A stretch of 20,550 nt of DNA, taken from positions 1 through 20,550 of the forward strand of contig CAYTFK010000092.1 of the NCBI GenBank assembly GCA_964436865.1, read 5' to 3'. How positions within the stretch are numbered: the first letter of the stretch is position 1; the number at the start of each line of letters is the position of its first letter. Source of the DNA: JAXGPP01 sp964436865 (GTDB lineage: Bacteria > Planctomycetota > Planctomycetia > Pirellulales > Thermoguttaceae). Positions 8,361-16,922 of the stretch are shown here, piece after piece. A model generated the notes under the pieces. The model saw nothing but the letters and a program-made list of their open reading frames with translations. It made no database searches and was not told where the DNA came from. A program made the translations under genes and the position numbers.

Positions 8361-10031
8361 ATGAGGCGAGTTTGCTGCTGTCTGGCGCTGATTTTGGGCT
8401 GGGCGGTCGTGGCGAGTCCTTCGGCGACCTTCGGGCAACTCATTCCAGAGGCTGCCGCGCTCCGCGCCGGCCTCACCCGGAAATGGTTTACCCAGATCGT
8501 TCTCGACCCGGCGCGCGGTCACATTGAACACATCGTGCTCGACGAGGGCACCCTGTTCATTGCCACCGACCAGGGCATTCTCCAGGCGGTCGACGCCGAG
8601 ACCGGCCAGACACTGTGGGCCGAACGAGTCGGCAAGCAGGGGCATCCCGTGTTGCCCCCCGATGCCAACAGCAACGTCGTGGCGCTGCTGAGTGGATCGC
8701 ACCTGTATCTCGTCAATCGCCACTCCGGCCGACTGCTGCGAGAGATTATCGTCGAGGGCGCTCCGTCGGGAGGTATCGCCCTCAGCGAGCGCTTCGCCTA
8801 CGTTCCCACGGTGACGGGAGTAGTCTACGCCTATCGGCTCCGCCAGGCAGCGCTGCCGCCGGAAGTGCAGGAACTGCCCCGCGATCCGACCGCCCCCGCC
8901 GAACTGACCGCCGAAGAGAAGGCCCAGCTCGAGAGCCGTCGGCGCGAGGACTTCCGCCTCGTCCGCGAGGCCGACGAACCGCTCGTCTGCCCGTCGATCG
9001 GCCACTCCTGGGTCGGCCCGTTGGTGATTCGCGAATCGGCGGCCGAAGAAATCGTCATGTGGACCACCGACGCCGGCATGCTGTTCGTCGGTCGCGTGAC
9101 GGGCGACGGCGGACTTTTCAGCCTCTTCTGGCGGATGGAGACTCGCGGCACCACCACGGCGCAGCCCGCCTACGTACTGGTCGATCCGAGCAAGGCACGG
9201 GCGGGCATGCTGGTGTTTGCCTCGCAGGATGGATATGTCCATGCCTTGCATGAGTCCGACGGCCAATGGTTGTGGCGGTTTTCGACCGGGCAGCCCATCA
9301 TTCAGCCGGTCATCGCCATCAGCCGATTCATCTTCGTGGCGAACCAGCTTGGCGGAATGTACTGTCTCGATGGCAGAAACGGCGAACAACTCTGGTGGAC
9401 TCCCGACATTCTCCAGTTCGTGGCAGCTTCCAAACACCGACTCTACGCCACCGACACTTTCGGTCGCCTATTGGCGCTCGACGGCCGCACGGGGGCAAAG
9501 CTCGAATCGCTGCCGCTGACGGGCATGCCGATCCGCCTGATCAACACCCAGACCGACCGCATTTATCTGGCAAGCGAGAACGGCCTGCTGCAATGCCTGC
9601 ACGAAGTCGATCTCAAGGAACCGTTCGTGCACTTTGTTCCGCGGCCGGCCGAGCCGCTGGTGGAAGAGGCCGACGCGGCGGCCGGAGAGCCGGCCGCCGG
9701 GGCGCCCGCGGAACCGACGGCGCCCCCTGGAGGCGACCCCTTCGCTCCCGCTGCCGCGCCGGGTGCGGCAGCGCCCGCGGATGACGATCCCTTCGCGCCG
9801 GCCGCTCCCGCTGCCGCGGCTGGCGGTGCGCCCGCAGGCGCGCTCGACGCGGCGGACGATCCGTTCGCCGCTCCGGCCGCCGCACCGGCGGCGCCCGCCC
9901 CAGCGGGCGGTGCGATGGACGATCCTTTCGGCGCGGGCGCCGCCGAGGACCCCTTCGCCCCGGCACCGGCCGGCGAAGGCAATGCTCCGTTGCCCGCCGA
10001 TGCCGATCCGTTTGCTCCGTCCGGCGGCTGA
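8361..10031 (+). CDS. Secreted PQQ-type (BamB-like) beta-propeller protein with C-terminal DPF repeats
   Basis: 556 aa. A signal peptide covers residues 1-25 (MRRVCCCLALILG..., cleavage near ATFG-Q). It has no lipobox and no C-terminal anchor. Residues ~45-430 contain PQQ-repeat blades, each with the D-x-x-T-G-x-x-L-W type pattern (LQAVDAETGQTLW, YCLDGRNGEQLWW, LLALDGRTGAKLES, HALHESDGQWLWRF). A charged insertion at ~165-205 interrupts the blades. Residues ~435-556 are a low-complexity Ala/Pro/Gly tail in which the motif DPF recurs six times (residues 459, 476, 500, 521, 530, 549), usually preceded by an acid. The PQQ-dehydrogenase catalytic cap was not seen, so a protein-protein scaffold role is more likely than an enzyme. 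GGAG (8347-8350) lies 10 bases before the ATG. The HzsA-like gene follows after 131 bases in the same direction. Confidence 0.8.
   Translation: MRRVCCCLALILGWAVVASPSATFGQLIPEAAALRAGLTRKWFTQIVLDPARGHIEHIVLDEGTLFIATDQGILQAVDAETGQTLWAERVGKQGHPVLPPDANSNVVALLSGSHLYLVNRHSGRLLREIIVEGAPSGGIALSERFAYVPTVTGVVYAYRLRQAALPPEVQELPRDPTAPAELTAEEKAQLESRRREDFRLVREADEPLVCPSIGHSWVGPLVIRESAAEEIVMWTTDAGMLFVGRVTGDGGLFSLFWRMETRGTTTAQPAYVLVDPSKARAGMLVFASQDGYVHALHESDGQWLWRFSTGQPIIQPVIAISRFIFVANQLGGMYCLDGRNGEQLWWTPDILQFVAASKHRLYATDTFGRLLALDGRTGAKLESLPLTGMPIRLINTQTDRIYLASENGLLQCLHEVDLKEPFVHFVPRPAEPLVEEADAAAGEPAAGAPAEPTAPPGGDPFAPAAAPGAAAPADDDPFAPAAPAAAAGGAPAGALDAADDPFAAPAAAPAAPAPAGGAMDDPFGAGAAEDPFAPAPAGEGNAPLPADADPFAPSGG
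9735..10020 (+). repeat. Six DPF motifs in an Ala/Pro-rich tail
   Basis: Codons for Asp-Pro-Phe begin at 9735, 9786, 9858, 9921, 9948 and 10005, most followed by A-P or G. The spacers are Ala/Pro/Gly-rich and unequal (9-24 residues between motifs). This is a protein-level motif repeat rather than an exact DNA tandem. Confidence 0.8.
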
Positions 10032-10162
10032 ACTTCGCTGTGCGGCCGGTGCTACTGCGTCCCGCGAGGGAACGTGAATCGCGCCCTTGCCGGATAGCTC
10101 GATCTTGCGCCAGAATGGTGATGGGCGTTTCTGCGCTCCGCTGCTGGCACGGAGATCGGTCG

Positions 10163-13100
10163 ATGCGCGTGCGGATTCTCTTGGCTTTCTGGGCGGCTGC
10201 GTGTGCCGTACCGTTGGCGGCGGCCGGTCAGGTTCAACCGCCAGCCGCAACGGAACGGGCGTTCGACGACGCGGTCCGCGTGCTCCGCGAGTTCCGCGCC
10301 GCTCCGCTTCAGGCTGCCCTCGCCGACCTGACGGGGACATTTGGAGAGGCGTATCCGCGGGGCGATGCCTATAGGAAGCGGCTCTCCGAACTCGACCAGC
10401 GCCGCCGAGAACTGCTCACCCGCTTGGACTGCGGCGATCTGGACGGCTGTCATGAGGCGGTGGCAACCGCCCGGGAACTCGAGGACCTGCGCTGCGAAGC
10501 ATTGCTGTCCAATCCTCTTCTGAGCTTCGACCGCCTGTTGCTCGTGCGGCGCGCCTATCGGCTGCCGCCCGGCAAGCTGCCCAACGGCAAACCCCGCACG
10601 CTGCGGCCCAAGCCCTGGAGCTACAACGAGGCCCTCGAAGGCGATGCGCTCGGGCTGCCCGTGAATCACAACAGCATTTTCAGTCTTCGCCGTGCCGGCT
10701 ATGAGAACGATGTCGCCGTGCTCTCCCCGGTCCGGCCCGCCGGCAAGCTGACGACCCTCTATCGCCCGGCGGGCGGCCTGTTCGTGGGCGAAGTCGATCT
10801 CGACTTCGACGCCCAGCGCATGCTCCTCACCATGCCCGAAGACGATCGCTGGCAGGTCTTCGAGCTTGGCGCCGATGGCAATGGCCTGGTCCGCGTCACA
10901 CCCAACGATGAGCCCGATGTCGACAATTACGATGCCTGCTATCTGCCCGACGGCCGCATCGTGTTCTGCTCGACCGCCAATTACCAATCGGTGCCGTGCT
11001 GGAACGGACTGCACAACGTGGGGAGCATCTATCTGCTCGAGCGCCAGTCGGGCCGCGTGCGTCAACTCACGTTCGACCAGGATGACGACAACTACCCGAG
11101 CGTGCTCAACACGGGCCAGATTCTCTTCACCCGTTGGGAATACGCCAATATTCCCCACTTCTTCGGTCGCCTCCTGTTCTCGATGAACCCGGACGGGACC
11201 GACCAGCGCGAGTTTTACGGGAGCAACTCCTACTGGCCGAACGCGATGTACTACGCCCGCGCCGTGCCGGGCCATCCGTCGAAGGTGGTGGCGATTGTCT
11301 CGGGCCATCATGGCGACTACCGCATGGGCAACCTGGCGGTGTTCGATCCGGCCGAGGGGCGGCAGCAGCACCAGGGGCTGGTCTTCAAGATGCCCGATAC
11401 CTGGTCGGACCACCTCGACCTGCAGATGCGCTATCCGGCGGGCGTCGAGCATCCGCCGGGCTACGCCGACCAGCGTGAACCGATCGTCCGCGACCGCCTC
11501 ACGAGCCACGACTGGCCGAAGTTCCTCCATCCTTTTCCGTTGAGCGAGAAGTACATCCTCGTCTCGGCCAAGCCTGCGCCGCAGGACAACTGGGGCATCT
11601 ATCTGGCAGATACCTTCGGCAATCTCACGCTCGTCTTCGAGCAGGACGGCTACTCGCTCTTGGAGCCTGTTCCCCTCCAGCCGATGCCGCGCCCGCCGAT
11701 CATCGCCGACCGGGTCGACACCACGCGCCGCGACGGCGTGGTTTACCTGCAGGACGTCTACCGCGGGCCGGGCCTGGCCGGCGTTCCGCGCGGCCAGGTC
11801 AAGAGCCTCCGTGTCTTCGCTTACAGCTTCGGCTATCGCGGTGTCTCCGGGTACGACAAGATCGCCATCGACGGGGCCTGGGACGTGATGCGGATCCTGG
11901 GTACGGTGCCCGTCGAGCAGGACGGCTCGGCCTCGTTCCGGGTGCCGGCCAATACGCCCCTCTCGGTGCAACCGCTCGACGAGCAGGGGCGCGCGCTGCA
12001 GCTCATGCGAAGCTGGTTCACCGTGATGCCGGGAGAAACTCGCTCGTGCGTAGGCTGCCACGAGTCGCAGAATACCGGTCCGATGCTCCGGCAGGTCAGC
12101 GCCGTGCTGCAGCCTCCGGCGGAGATTGCGCCCTGGTACGGCCCGCCGCGCGGCTTCAGCTTCGAGCGCGAAGTGCAGCCGGTGCTCGACCGATACTGCG
12201 TCGAGTGCCACGATGGCAAACAGACCACGGTGGCCGGGCGTCCCAAGCCCGATCTCCGACCGCTTGATGAGCGGCCCGACTACCAGGGTATACTTACCAA
12301 CGTTCCCGAGTGGTACGAACCGGGCAATCTGCCCCCTGCCTGGGACGCCGAACTGCAGCGGATCGGGCGGCGGAAACACATTCCGATCCGCTTCACGCCG
12401 GCTTACGAAGCGCTGATCAAGTACGTCCGCCGCACCGGACCCGAAGGCGACTACCACCTGCTCGAACCGGGCGAGTACCGGGCCGACACGAGCCTCCTGG
12501 TGCAGATCCTCGAGCAGGGCCACCATGGCGTGCAGCTTGACCGCGAAGCGTGGGACCGGCTGGTGACTTGGATCGATCTCAATGTGCCCTGCCACGGCAC
12601 GTGGTCCGAAGCGCTCGAGATCCCGTTCGACGGCGTGCGTCGGAAGCACGAGCTGCTCGCCCGGTACGCCGGGCTCGATGTCAACACCGAAGACGTCGTG
12701 AGTGACTCGACAGAGCCGCTGCCGCCGGTGCCCGCCCGCGAGCCGGAGATCGCGCCGGGCGACGCGCAGGCGGTGGCCTGGCCGTTCGACGGTTATGAAG
12801 CCCGCTTGCGGCAGGAAGCCCTTGACGCGCCGCGCGAGCGCCTGATCGACCTCGGCGCGGGGCAGACGATGAAGCTCGTGCTCGTTCCGCCCGGCGAGTT
12901 CATCATGGGCGACGACAGCGGCTCGCCCAGCGAGCGGCCGCAGACACGGGTCCGCATCGCGAAGCCGTTCTGGATCGGCGCCACCGAGGTGACCAATGCC
13001 CAGTTCCATCGTTTTGATCCGAGCCACGACAGCCGCTTCGAACGCGAACAGAAGATGAACGTCCATTCGCGCGGCTATCCGCTCAACCTGCCGGGCCAGC

Positions 13101-13708
13101 CGGTCGTCCGAGTGACATGGCAACAGTCGATCGCGTTTTGCAAATGGCTCTCGGAGGCGACCGGCGAGCCGTTTACGCTTCCTACCGAGGCGCAGTGGGA
13201 ATACGCCTGTCGCGCCGGCTCGGCCTGGCCCATGTCGTGGGGCGGCTCTAATGAGAACTTCGCCGAGCGGGCCAACATGGCCGACCGCAGCATCAAGTTG
13301 TTCAGCAAATGGGACGTGAACGCGCTGAACCAGACCTACGATGGCTGGATGCCCCTGGTCGAGTGGGTCGACGACGGCGCGATGGTCACCACTGAGCCCG
13401 GCCGCTATGCGAGCAACGCCTGGGGGCTCTCTGACATGCACGGCAACGCCGCCGAATGGACATCGAGTCTCTATCGCCAGTACCCGTACCGCGCCGGCGA
13501 CGGCCGCGAGGACCTGTCCGCCGACGGGCCGCGGGTCGTTCGCGGCGGCTCCTGGTGCGACCTGCCCCAGTTCTGCACCGCGGCCTGGCGCTTCGGCTAT
13601 CCGCCGTGGCGCAAAGTGCACAACGTCGGCTTCCGCGTCGTCGTGCCGATAGGCGATCCGCCGTCGCCGGCTCTGTCAACCGCGGCCCAGGTCGGTGCCT
13701 CCCAGTGA
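10163..13708 (+). CDS. Hydrazine-synthase-alpha-like di-haem propeller protein fused to a SUMF1/formylglycine-generating-enzyme-like domain
   Basis: 1181 aa from the ATG at 10163, chosen because GGAG (10151-10154) precedes it and the product then begins with a signal peptide (MRVRILLAFWAAACAVPLAAAG). The frame is open further upstream but lacks such signals. Order: helical segment ~30-130; TolB/WD-like propeller ~150-450 (YLPDGRIVFCSTAN, DDDNYPSVLNTGQILFTRWEY); HzsA middle-domain-like region ~510-640 with the first haem site CVGCH (629-633); a second site CVECH (679-683) in a context resembling the PSCyt1 domain (VQPVLDRYCVECHDG ... LVTWIDLNVPC); SUMF1/FGE-like domain ~903-1165 (LVPPGEFIMG, FWIGATEVTNAQF, LPTEAQWEYACRAGS, VVRGGSW). 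The tyrosine four residues after the first CxxCH, which I recall as the haem ligand in Kuenenia HzsA, is Asn here, so hydrazine synthesis is unlikely. The cysteines near GGSW do not show the C-x4-C spacing of true FGE. Predicted periplasmic or extracytoplasmic; the reaction is unknown. Confidence 0.85.
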   Translation: MRVRILLAFWAAACAVPLAAAGQVQPPAATERAFDDAVRVLREFRAAPLQAALADLTGTFGEAYPRGDAYRKRLSELDQRRRELLTRLDCGDLDGCHEAVATARELEDLRCEALLSNPLLSFDRLLLVRRAYRLPPGKLPNGKPRTLRPKPWSYNEALEGDALGLPVNHNSIFSLRRAGYENDVAVLSPVRPAGKLTTLYRPAGGLFVGEVDLDFDAQRMLLTMPEDDRWQVFELGADGNGLVRVTPNDEPDVDNYDACYLPDGRIVFCSTANYQSVPCWNGLHNVGSIYLLERQSGRVRQLTFDQDDDNYPSVLNTGQILFTRWEYANIPHFFGRLLFSMNPDGTDQREFYGSNSYWPNAMYYARAVPGHPSKVVAIVSGHHGDYRMGNLAVFDPAEGRQQHQGLVFKMPDTWSDHLDLQMRYPAGVEHPPGYADQREPIVRDRLTSHDWPKFLHPFPLSEKYILVSAKPAPQDNWGIYLADTFGNLTLVFEQDGYSLLEPVPLQPMPRPPIIADRVDTTRRDGVVYLQDVYRGPGLAGVPRGQVKSLRVFAYSFGYRGVSGYDKIAIDGAWDVMRILGTVPVEQDGSASFRVPANTPLSVQPLDEQGRALQLMRSWFTVMPGETRSCVGCHESQNTGPMLRQVSAVLQPPAEIAPWYGPPRGFSFEREVQPVLDRYCVECHDGKQTTVAGRPKPDLRPLDERPDYQGILTNVPEWYEPGNLPPAWDAELQRIGRRKHIPIRFTPAYEALIKYVRRTGPEGDYHLLEPGEYRADTSLLVQILEQGHHGVQLDREAWDRLVTWIDLNVPCHGTWSEALEIPFDGVRRKHELLARYAGLDVNTEDVVSDSTEPLPPVPAREPEIAPGDAQAVAWPFDGYEARLRQEALDAPRERLIDLGAGQTMKLVLVPPGEFIMGDDSGSPSERPQTRVRIAKPFWIGATEVTNAQFHRFDPSHDSRFEREQKMNVHSRGYPLNLPGQPVVRVTWQQSIAFCKWLSEATGEPFTLPTEAQWEYACRAGSAWPMSWGGSNENFAERANMADRSIKLFSKWDVNALNQTYDGWMPLVEWVDDGAMVTTEPGRYASNAWGLSDMHGNAAEWTSSLYRQYPYRAGDGREDLSADGPRVVRGGSWCDLPQFCTAAWRFGYPPWRKVHNVGFRVVVPIGDPPSPALSTAAQVGASQ

Positions 13709-14181
13709 GCAAGCGCGAGATTTACGAGAGACTGGCTGACCAGATCGCCGCGCTTGTGGCGGGCGAAACCGACCTCGTGGCCAACGCGGCCAATACGGCG
13801 GCCGCCATCTACCACGCCTTGCCGGACGTGAACTGGGCCGGGTTCTACTTCCTCCAAGGCCACCAGTTGGTGCTCGGTCCCTTTCAGGGCAAGCCGGCAT
13901 GCATCCGCATTTCGCTCGGTACGGGCGTGTGCGGCAGCGCGGCTGCCGAGCGCCGTTCGCTCGTGGTCCCCGACGTCCACCAGTTTCCCGGCCACATTGC
14001 CTGCGATGCGGCCTCCAACTCGGAGATCGTCGTGCCCCTGCTGGTCGACGGCCGCCTCCGCGGCGTGCTCGACCTCGACAGCCCATCGATCGGCCGCTTC
14101 GACGACGCCGACCGCGCCGGCCTCGAGCAGATTGCCGCCGTCTTCACCGCCGCCTGCCGCTGGCCGGCTTGGATCGGGTAG
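13705..14181 (+). CDS. msrC: Free methionine-(R)-sulfoxide reductase (GAF-domain fRMsr)
   Basis: 158 aa from a GTG start that overlaps the preceding stop codon (GTGA at 13705-13708), suggesting translational coupling. The protein matches the YebR/fRMsr family along its whole length: MAGET-like VAGETDLVANAANTAA, DVNWAGFYFL, LVLGPFQGKPACIRI, GTGVCGSA, GHIACDAASNSEIVVPL and GVLDLDSPSIGRF. The three conserved cysteines are present at 66, 76 and 100, with the same spacing (10 and 24) as E. coli Cys84, Cys94 and Cys118. Known role: thioredoxin-dependent reduction of free methionine-R-sulfoxide in the cytosol. No signal peptide. The GTG has no strong Shine-Dalgarno of its own. Confidence 0.9.
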   Translation: MSKREIYERLADQIAALVAGETDLVANAANTAAAIYHALPDVNWAGFYFLQGHQLVLGPFQGKPACIRISLGTGVCGSAAAERRSLVVPDVHQFPGHIACDAASNSEIVVPLLVDGRLRGVLDLDSPSIGRFDDADRAGLEQIAAVFTAACRWPAWIG

Positions 14182-14461
14182 ATGCCGCCTTCTTTGATCG
14201 TCCGAGATTGCTGTCCAACGGTCGATTCCCGCCCGCCGCTCCGTCACTCGTTCGTCGAGGGGGTGGGCATTTGCGCGTTGCCAGAGTATGGAGTATTCTG
14301 CACGCGGTTATCGGGCCGTGGTCACGTGCGACGACAGTGGGATTATGGACCGTCATGCTCCCACCGATCAGGCAGTTGTCGCGATCCATCTCGGCCTGGC
14401 GTTTGTGATCATGCGATGCCGTTCGCACGCAGCGGCTTCGGCACACGTCGAGGAGAAACAG

Positions 14462-14770
14462 ATGGCGGATGTCGTCGGCTGGATCGGTTCGATCCTGTTC
14501 GCAATCTGCGGCGCGCCGCAGGCGCTCAAGAGCATTCGCGAGGGGCACTCCCGGGGACTGTCGCCGGCCTTTCTCGGGTTCTGGTTCACCGGTGAAGTCT
14601 GCTACCTGTACAGCACGGTGGCCAAGTTCGGGCTCGTGAGCTGGCTGGTGTTCAACTACCTCGGCAATATCCTGTTCGTCGCCGTGATCATCTACTTCGC
14701 CGCATTTCCACGCCGGCAACCGGTGACCGAGTTGGCGGCGCACGCCGACGCAGCGCAGGATACCCGCTGA
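14462..14770 (+). CDS. PQ-loop / SemiSWEET-like small membrane protein
   Basis: 102 aa. The ATG at 14462 is chosen because GAGGAGA (14450-14456) lies 5 bases upstream and the product then starts at the first membrane helix. The frame is open upstream to an ATG at 14288, but that extension has no membrane or family features. Three hydrophobic segments (~5-22, ~35-57, ~60-83) match the three-helix half-transporter plan of SemiSWEETs. The family motif is clear: GAPQALKSIREGHSRGLS at residues 17-34, with the PQ pair at 19-20. SemiSWEETs dimerise to pass sugars across the cytoplasmic membrane; the substrate here is not deducible. A LAB_N-type PQ-loop protein is the alternative. The C-terminal ~15 residues are hydrophilic. 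The 280-base gap before it shows no other gene. Confidence 0.75.
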   Translation: MADVVGWIGSILFAICGAPQALKSIREGHSRGLSPAFLGFWFTGEVCYLYSTVAKFGLVSWLVFNYLGNILFVAVIIYFAAFPRRQPVTELAAHADAAQDTR

Positions 14771-14840
14771 ACCCCGCTGGCGGAGTCGCATTCGCACCCC
14801 GTTCGCGCACTCTTCTCGGATCGCCGCCTCGAGCCCCCGC

Positions 14841-14871
14841 GCCGCGGGCGTTCCCCATGCTCGCCCGCGGC
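14841..14871. terminator. Perfect 10-bp hairpin between convergent genes
   Basis: GCCGCGGGCG (14841-14850) is followed, after an 11-base loop, by its exact reverse complement (14862-14871). It lies in the 157-base gap between the PQ-loop gene (ends 14770, plus) and the HEAT gene (ends 14928, minus). No T-run, so it may be Rho-dependent or an mRNA 3'-end stabiliser. Confidence 0.5.
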
Positions 14872-14927
14872 CTCCGACCGCACAGCCGTCCGCCCGGTCT
14901 TCCCGCCGGGACGTGCTCTGCGATTGC

Positions 14928-16820
14928 CTATTGGAGCAGCGCCTTGGCCGACGCCGTGACGTTCGCGTCAATGTTCGCATCGATCAGCTTCTTCAGTCCC
15001 GCCTTTCCTTTCTGGGGATCGAGGTCGAGAACCGTCCGCGCGATCGTCAACGCGGCGTTGGCCGCGGCGACTTCGCTGCCCGGCGTATCGAGTTCGCCGA
15101 GCGCCAGTTCAAATGTCCCCACGCAAGGGAATCGGGTCATGGCCTCAATCGCGGCGTTCCGTTCGTTCGGGCGATCGGCAACCTTGAGGGCCTCGGCGGC
15201 CATGGCGACTCTTTCCGGTTCCGGCAGCTCAAACTGACGGAAGAGGCGAATGTATCCGCCCAACGCCCGATTGGCGAACTTCCCCTTCCCTCGCGCCACC
15301 TCCAGTAGAACCGGGCCCGCATCGGCGGATCGCCACTCGCCCAGCGTCTTCGTCGCGAGGTCCTGGAGCGATTCGTCCGACCCGACTGCGAACCGCCGCA
15401 TGCAGGCCACCGCTTTCGCTCCACCGGCGGTTCGGATCTGTTCGAAAAGGTACTCGCGGTCCGCGCCGTTTGCACCGGGTATCATGGCACAGAGAGTCGC
15501 CGCACAAAGGTCGGGCTGAGTGCTCCGGGTGATCGCGGCATGAACGGCCTCCTGGATAGCGGCCTTCTGCGGCCCACCCTTGGCCTTCTTCAACAGGGCG
15601 ACGAGCTCCAGAAACCGGTCTTCCGGCACCGACCTTCCCAGGGCGACGGCTGCCTCCTGGGCAACGGGCGCGGAACCCGCGTCAAGAAGCGCGAACATCA
15701 GATCGACCGCCTCGGTGGCGCGGCGCTTCCCCAGAGCCTTGACCACCAGCGCTGCCGTTTCCGGCGCCTCGGCCGCCTTGATCAAGGCCGCGTTCACGCC
15801 CCCTCCCTGCAATGCGACCAGGGCGTCGAGCACGGTTTCAGCCGCCCCCCCTTTCGCCGCCGACAGGAGTGGCGGAACCGAGGAGCTGTCGCCCAAGTCG
15901 CCCAGCGCACCGATCGCAGCCAATTGAACCGCCGGCGACTCGCTCTTGAGCCGGGTAAGCACCGCCGGAAGAGCCAGCCTGTCGCCGCGATCCTTGAGCG
16001 CCAGGATCAACAGCACCTGCCGGTCGGGCGACGATTCGGCCTCGAGCGTGTCGATCACCGCTTTGGTCGCCGGCTCGCCCGGCAGAACGCGCGAGACAGC
16101 CAGCCCGACCTGAAAGTAGTCGCGATCGGACGATTGGAGTTGCTCGACCATCAGGTCGACCCCCTCGGCGCCGCGTGCGAGAATCGCGTTCTGGGTGGCG
16201 GCGATCCGGTAGGCTGGCGGCACTTCCGCGCTGCGGACCAAGTCGAACACCGCCACGGCCTCTTCCGCATTCCCCGTCTTGACCAGCCGTTGCCCAGCCA
16301 GAAGCATCGCCGAACCGAGCGACGCCTTGCGCGCGGCATTCGCCTCGTCGCGAAATGCCTCGGTGAGTGCCGCGGCCGCATCGGGTGTGCCGATCCAGCC
16401 GAGCGCGATGGCGGCGGAGTCGGCGATTACGGCGTCCGCGTCGGCAAGAAGCTTCGCCAGCCGCGCCACGGCTGCCGGATCCTGGCGGCGGCCGATGGTG
16501 CCGATCACGCCGATCTTCAGGTCGCCTTCCAGCGTATCGAGCGACTGGAGAAGGGCCTCGGTCGCCTGTTCCCCCTCCATCTTCTGCAGCGCGAAGCGGG
16601 CGTAATGCGACCATTTCTTGTCGCCCAGGAAGCGGGCTAGCGGCGCCACGGCGTCGTCCCCCGCGATATCGCCGATCTTCTCGAAAGCATTGGCCCGGTC
16701 GACATCGGCCGCATCGGGCGATTGGATCGTCTTCAGCAACGCTGCGGGATCGTCGGCGCACAGGGCCGGCACGCCGAGCAGGCAAACGAACAGGATCAGG
16801 AGAGCAAAAACGGGTCGCAT
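14928..16820 (-). CDS. Secreted HEAT-repeat (PBS-lyase-type) protein
   Basis: 630 aa from the ATG at 16820. This start is chosen over the longer frame (to 16916) because AGAAGGA lies just upstream on the minus strand and the product then begins with a classic signal peptide (MRPVFALLILFVCLLGVPALCA-DD). The mature protein is almost entirely short helical pairs of the HEAT type, each about 30 residues, e.g. DDAVAPLARFLGDKKW, DPAAVARLAKLLADADAV, SPAVQLAAIGALGDLGD and ATEAVDLMFALLDAG. No catalytic motif was seen. HEAT solenoids mediate protein-protein contacts, here outside the cytoplasm. It lies 102 bases downstream of the Gfo/Idh/MocA gene on the same strand and may share its transcript. The partner is unknown. 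Confidence 0.8.
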   Translation of the reverse strand: MRPVFALLILFVCLLGVPALCADDPAALLKTIQSPDAADVDRANAFEKIGDIAGDDAVAPLARFLGDKKWSHYARFALQKMEGEQATEALLQSLDTLEGDLKIGVIGTIGRRQDPAAVARLAKLLADADAVIADSAAIALGWIGTPDAAAALTEAFRDEANAARKASLGSAMLLAGQRLVKTGNAEEAVAVFDLVRSAEVPPAYRIAATQNAILARGAEGVDLMVEQLQSSDRDYFQVGLAVSRVLPGEPATKAVIDTLEAESSPDRQVLLILALKDRGDRLALPAVLTRLKSESPAVQLAAIGALGDLGDSSSVPPLLSAAKGGAAETVLDALVALQGGGVNAALIKAAEAPETAALVVKALGKRRATEAVDLMFALLDAGSAPVAQEAAVALGRSVPEDRFLELVALLKKAKGGPQKAAIQEAVHAAITRSTQPDLCAATLCAMIPGANGADREYLFEQIRTAGGAKAVACMRRFAVGSDESLQDLATKTLGEWRSADAGPVLLEVARGKGKFANRALGGYIRLFRQFELPEPERVAMAAEALKVADRPNERNAAIEAMTRFPCVGTFELALGELDTPGSEVAAANAALTIARTVLDLDPQKGKAGLKKLIDANIDANVTASAKALLQ

Positions 16821-16922
16821 ATCTGTTGTCCTTCTGGGATCGGTACCTGGTAAAGACGCCGACGGCACTTCAAACCGGCAAACGAGGTCAAGAGGCTCGG
16901 TGCTGATTGTCCTCACGAACCG

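Noticed and set aside
9468..10340. Arg-rich or Ala-rich frames in other registers across the DPF tail.
   Set aside because: Low-complexity GC-rich repeats stay open in several frames. Only the plus frame continues a propeller and carries DPF motifs.
10052..13621. A 1189-codon open frame antisense to the HzsA-like/SUMF1 gene.
   Set aside because: Same codon-aligned register effect. The sense frame has haem motifs, a signal peptide and a SUMF1 domain; the antisense one has none.
14288..14461. N-terminal extension of the PQ-loop protein (58 extra codons).
   Set aside because: No ribosome binding site at 14288 and no family or membrane features. The ATG at 14462 has GAGGAGA at good spacing and starts at the first helix.
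16821..16916. N-terminal extension of the HEAT protein (32 extra codons).
   Set aside because: It would bury the signal peptide. The ATG at 16820 has AGAAGGA upstream and begins with a classic signal sequence.
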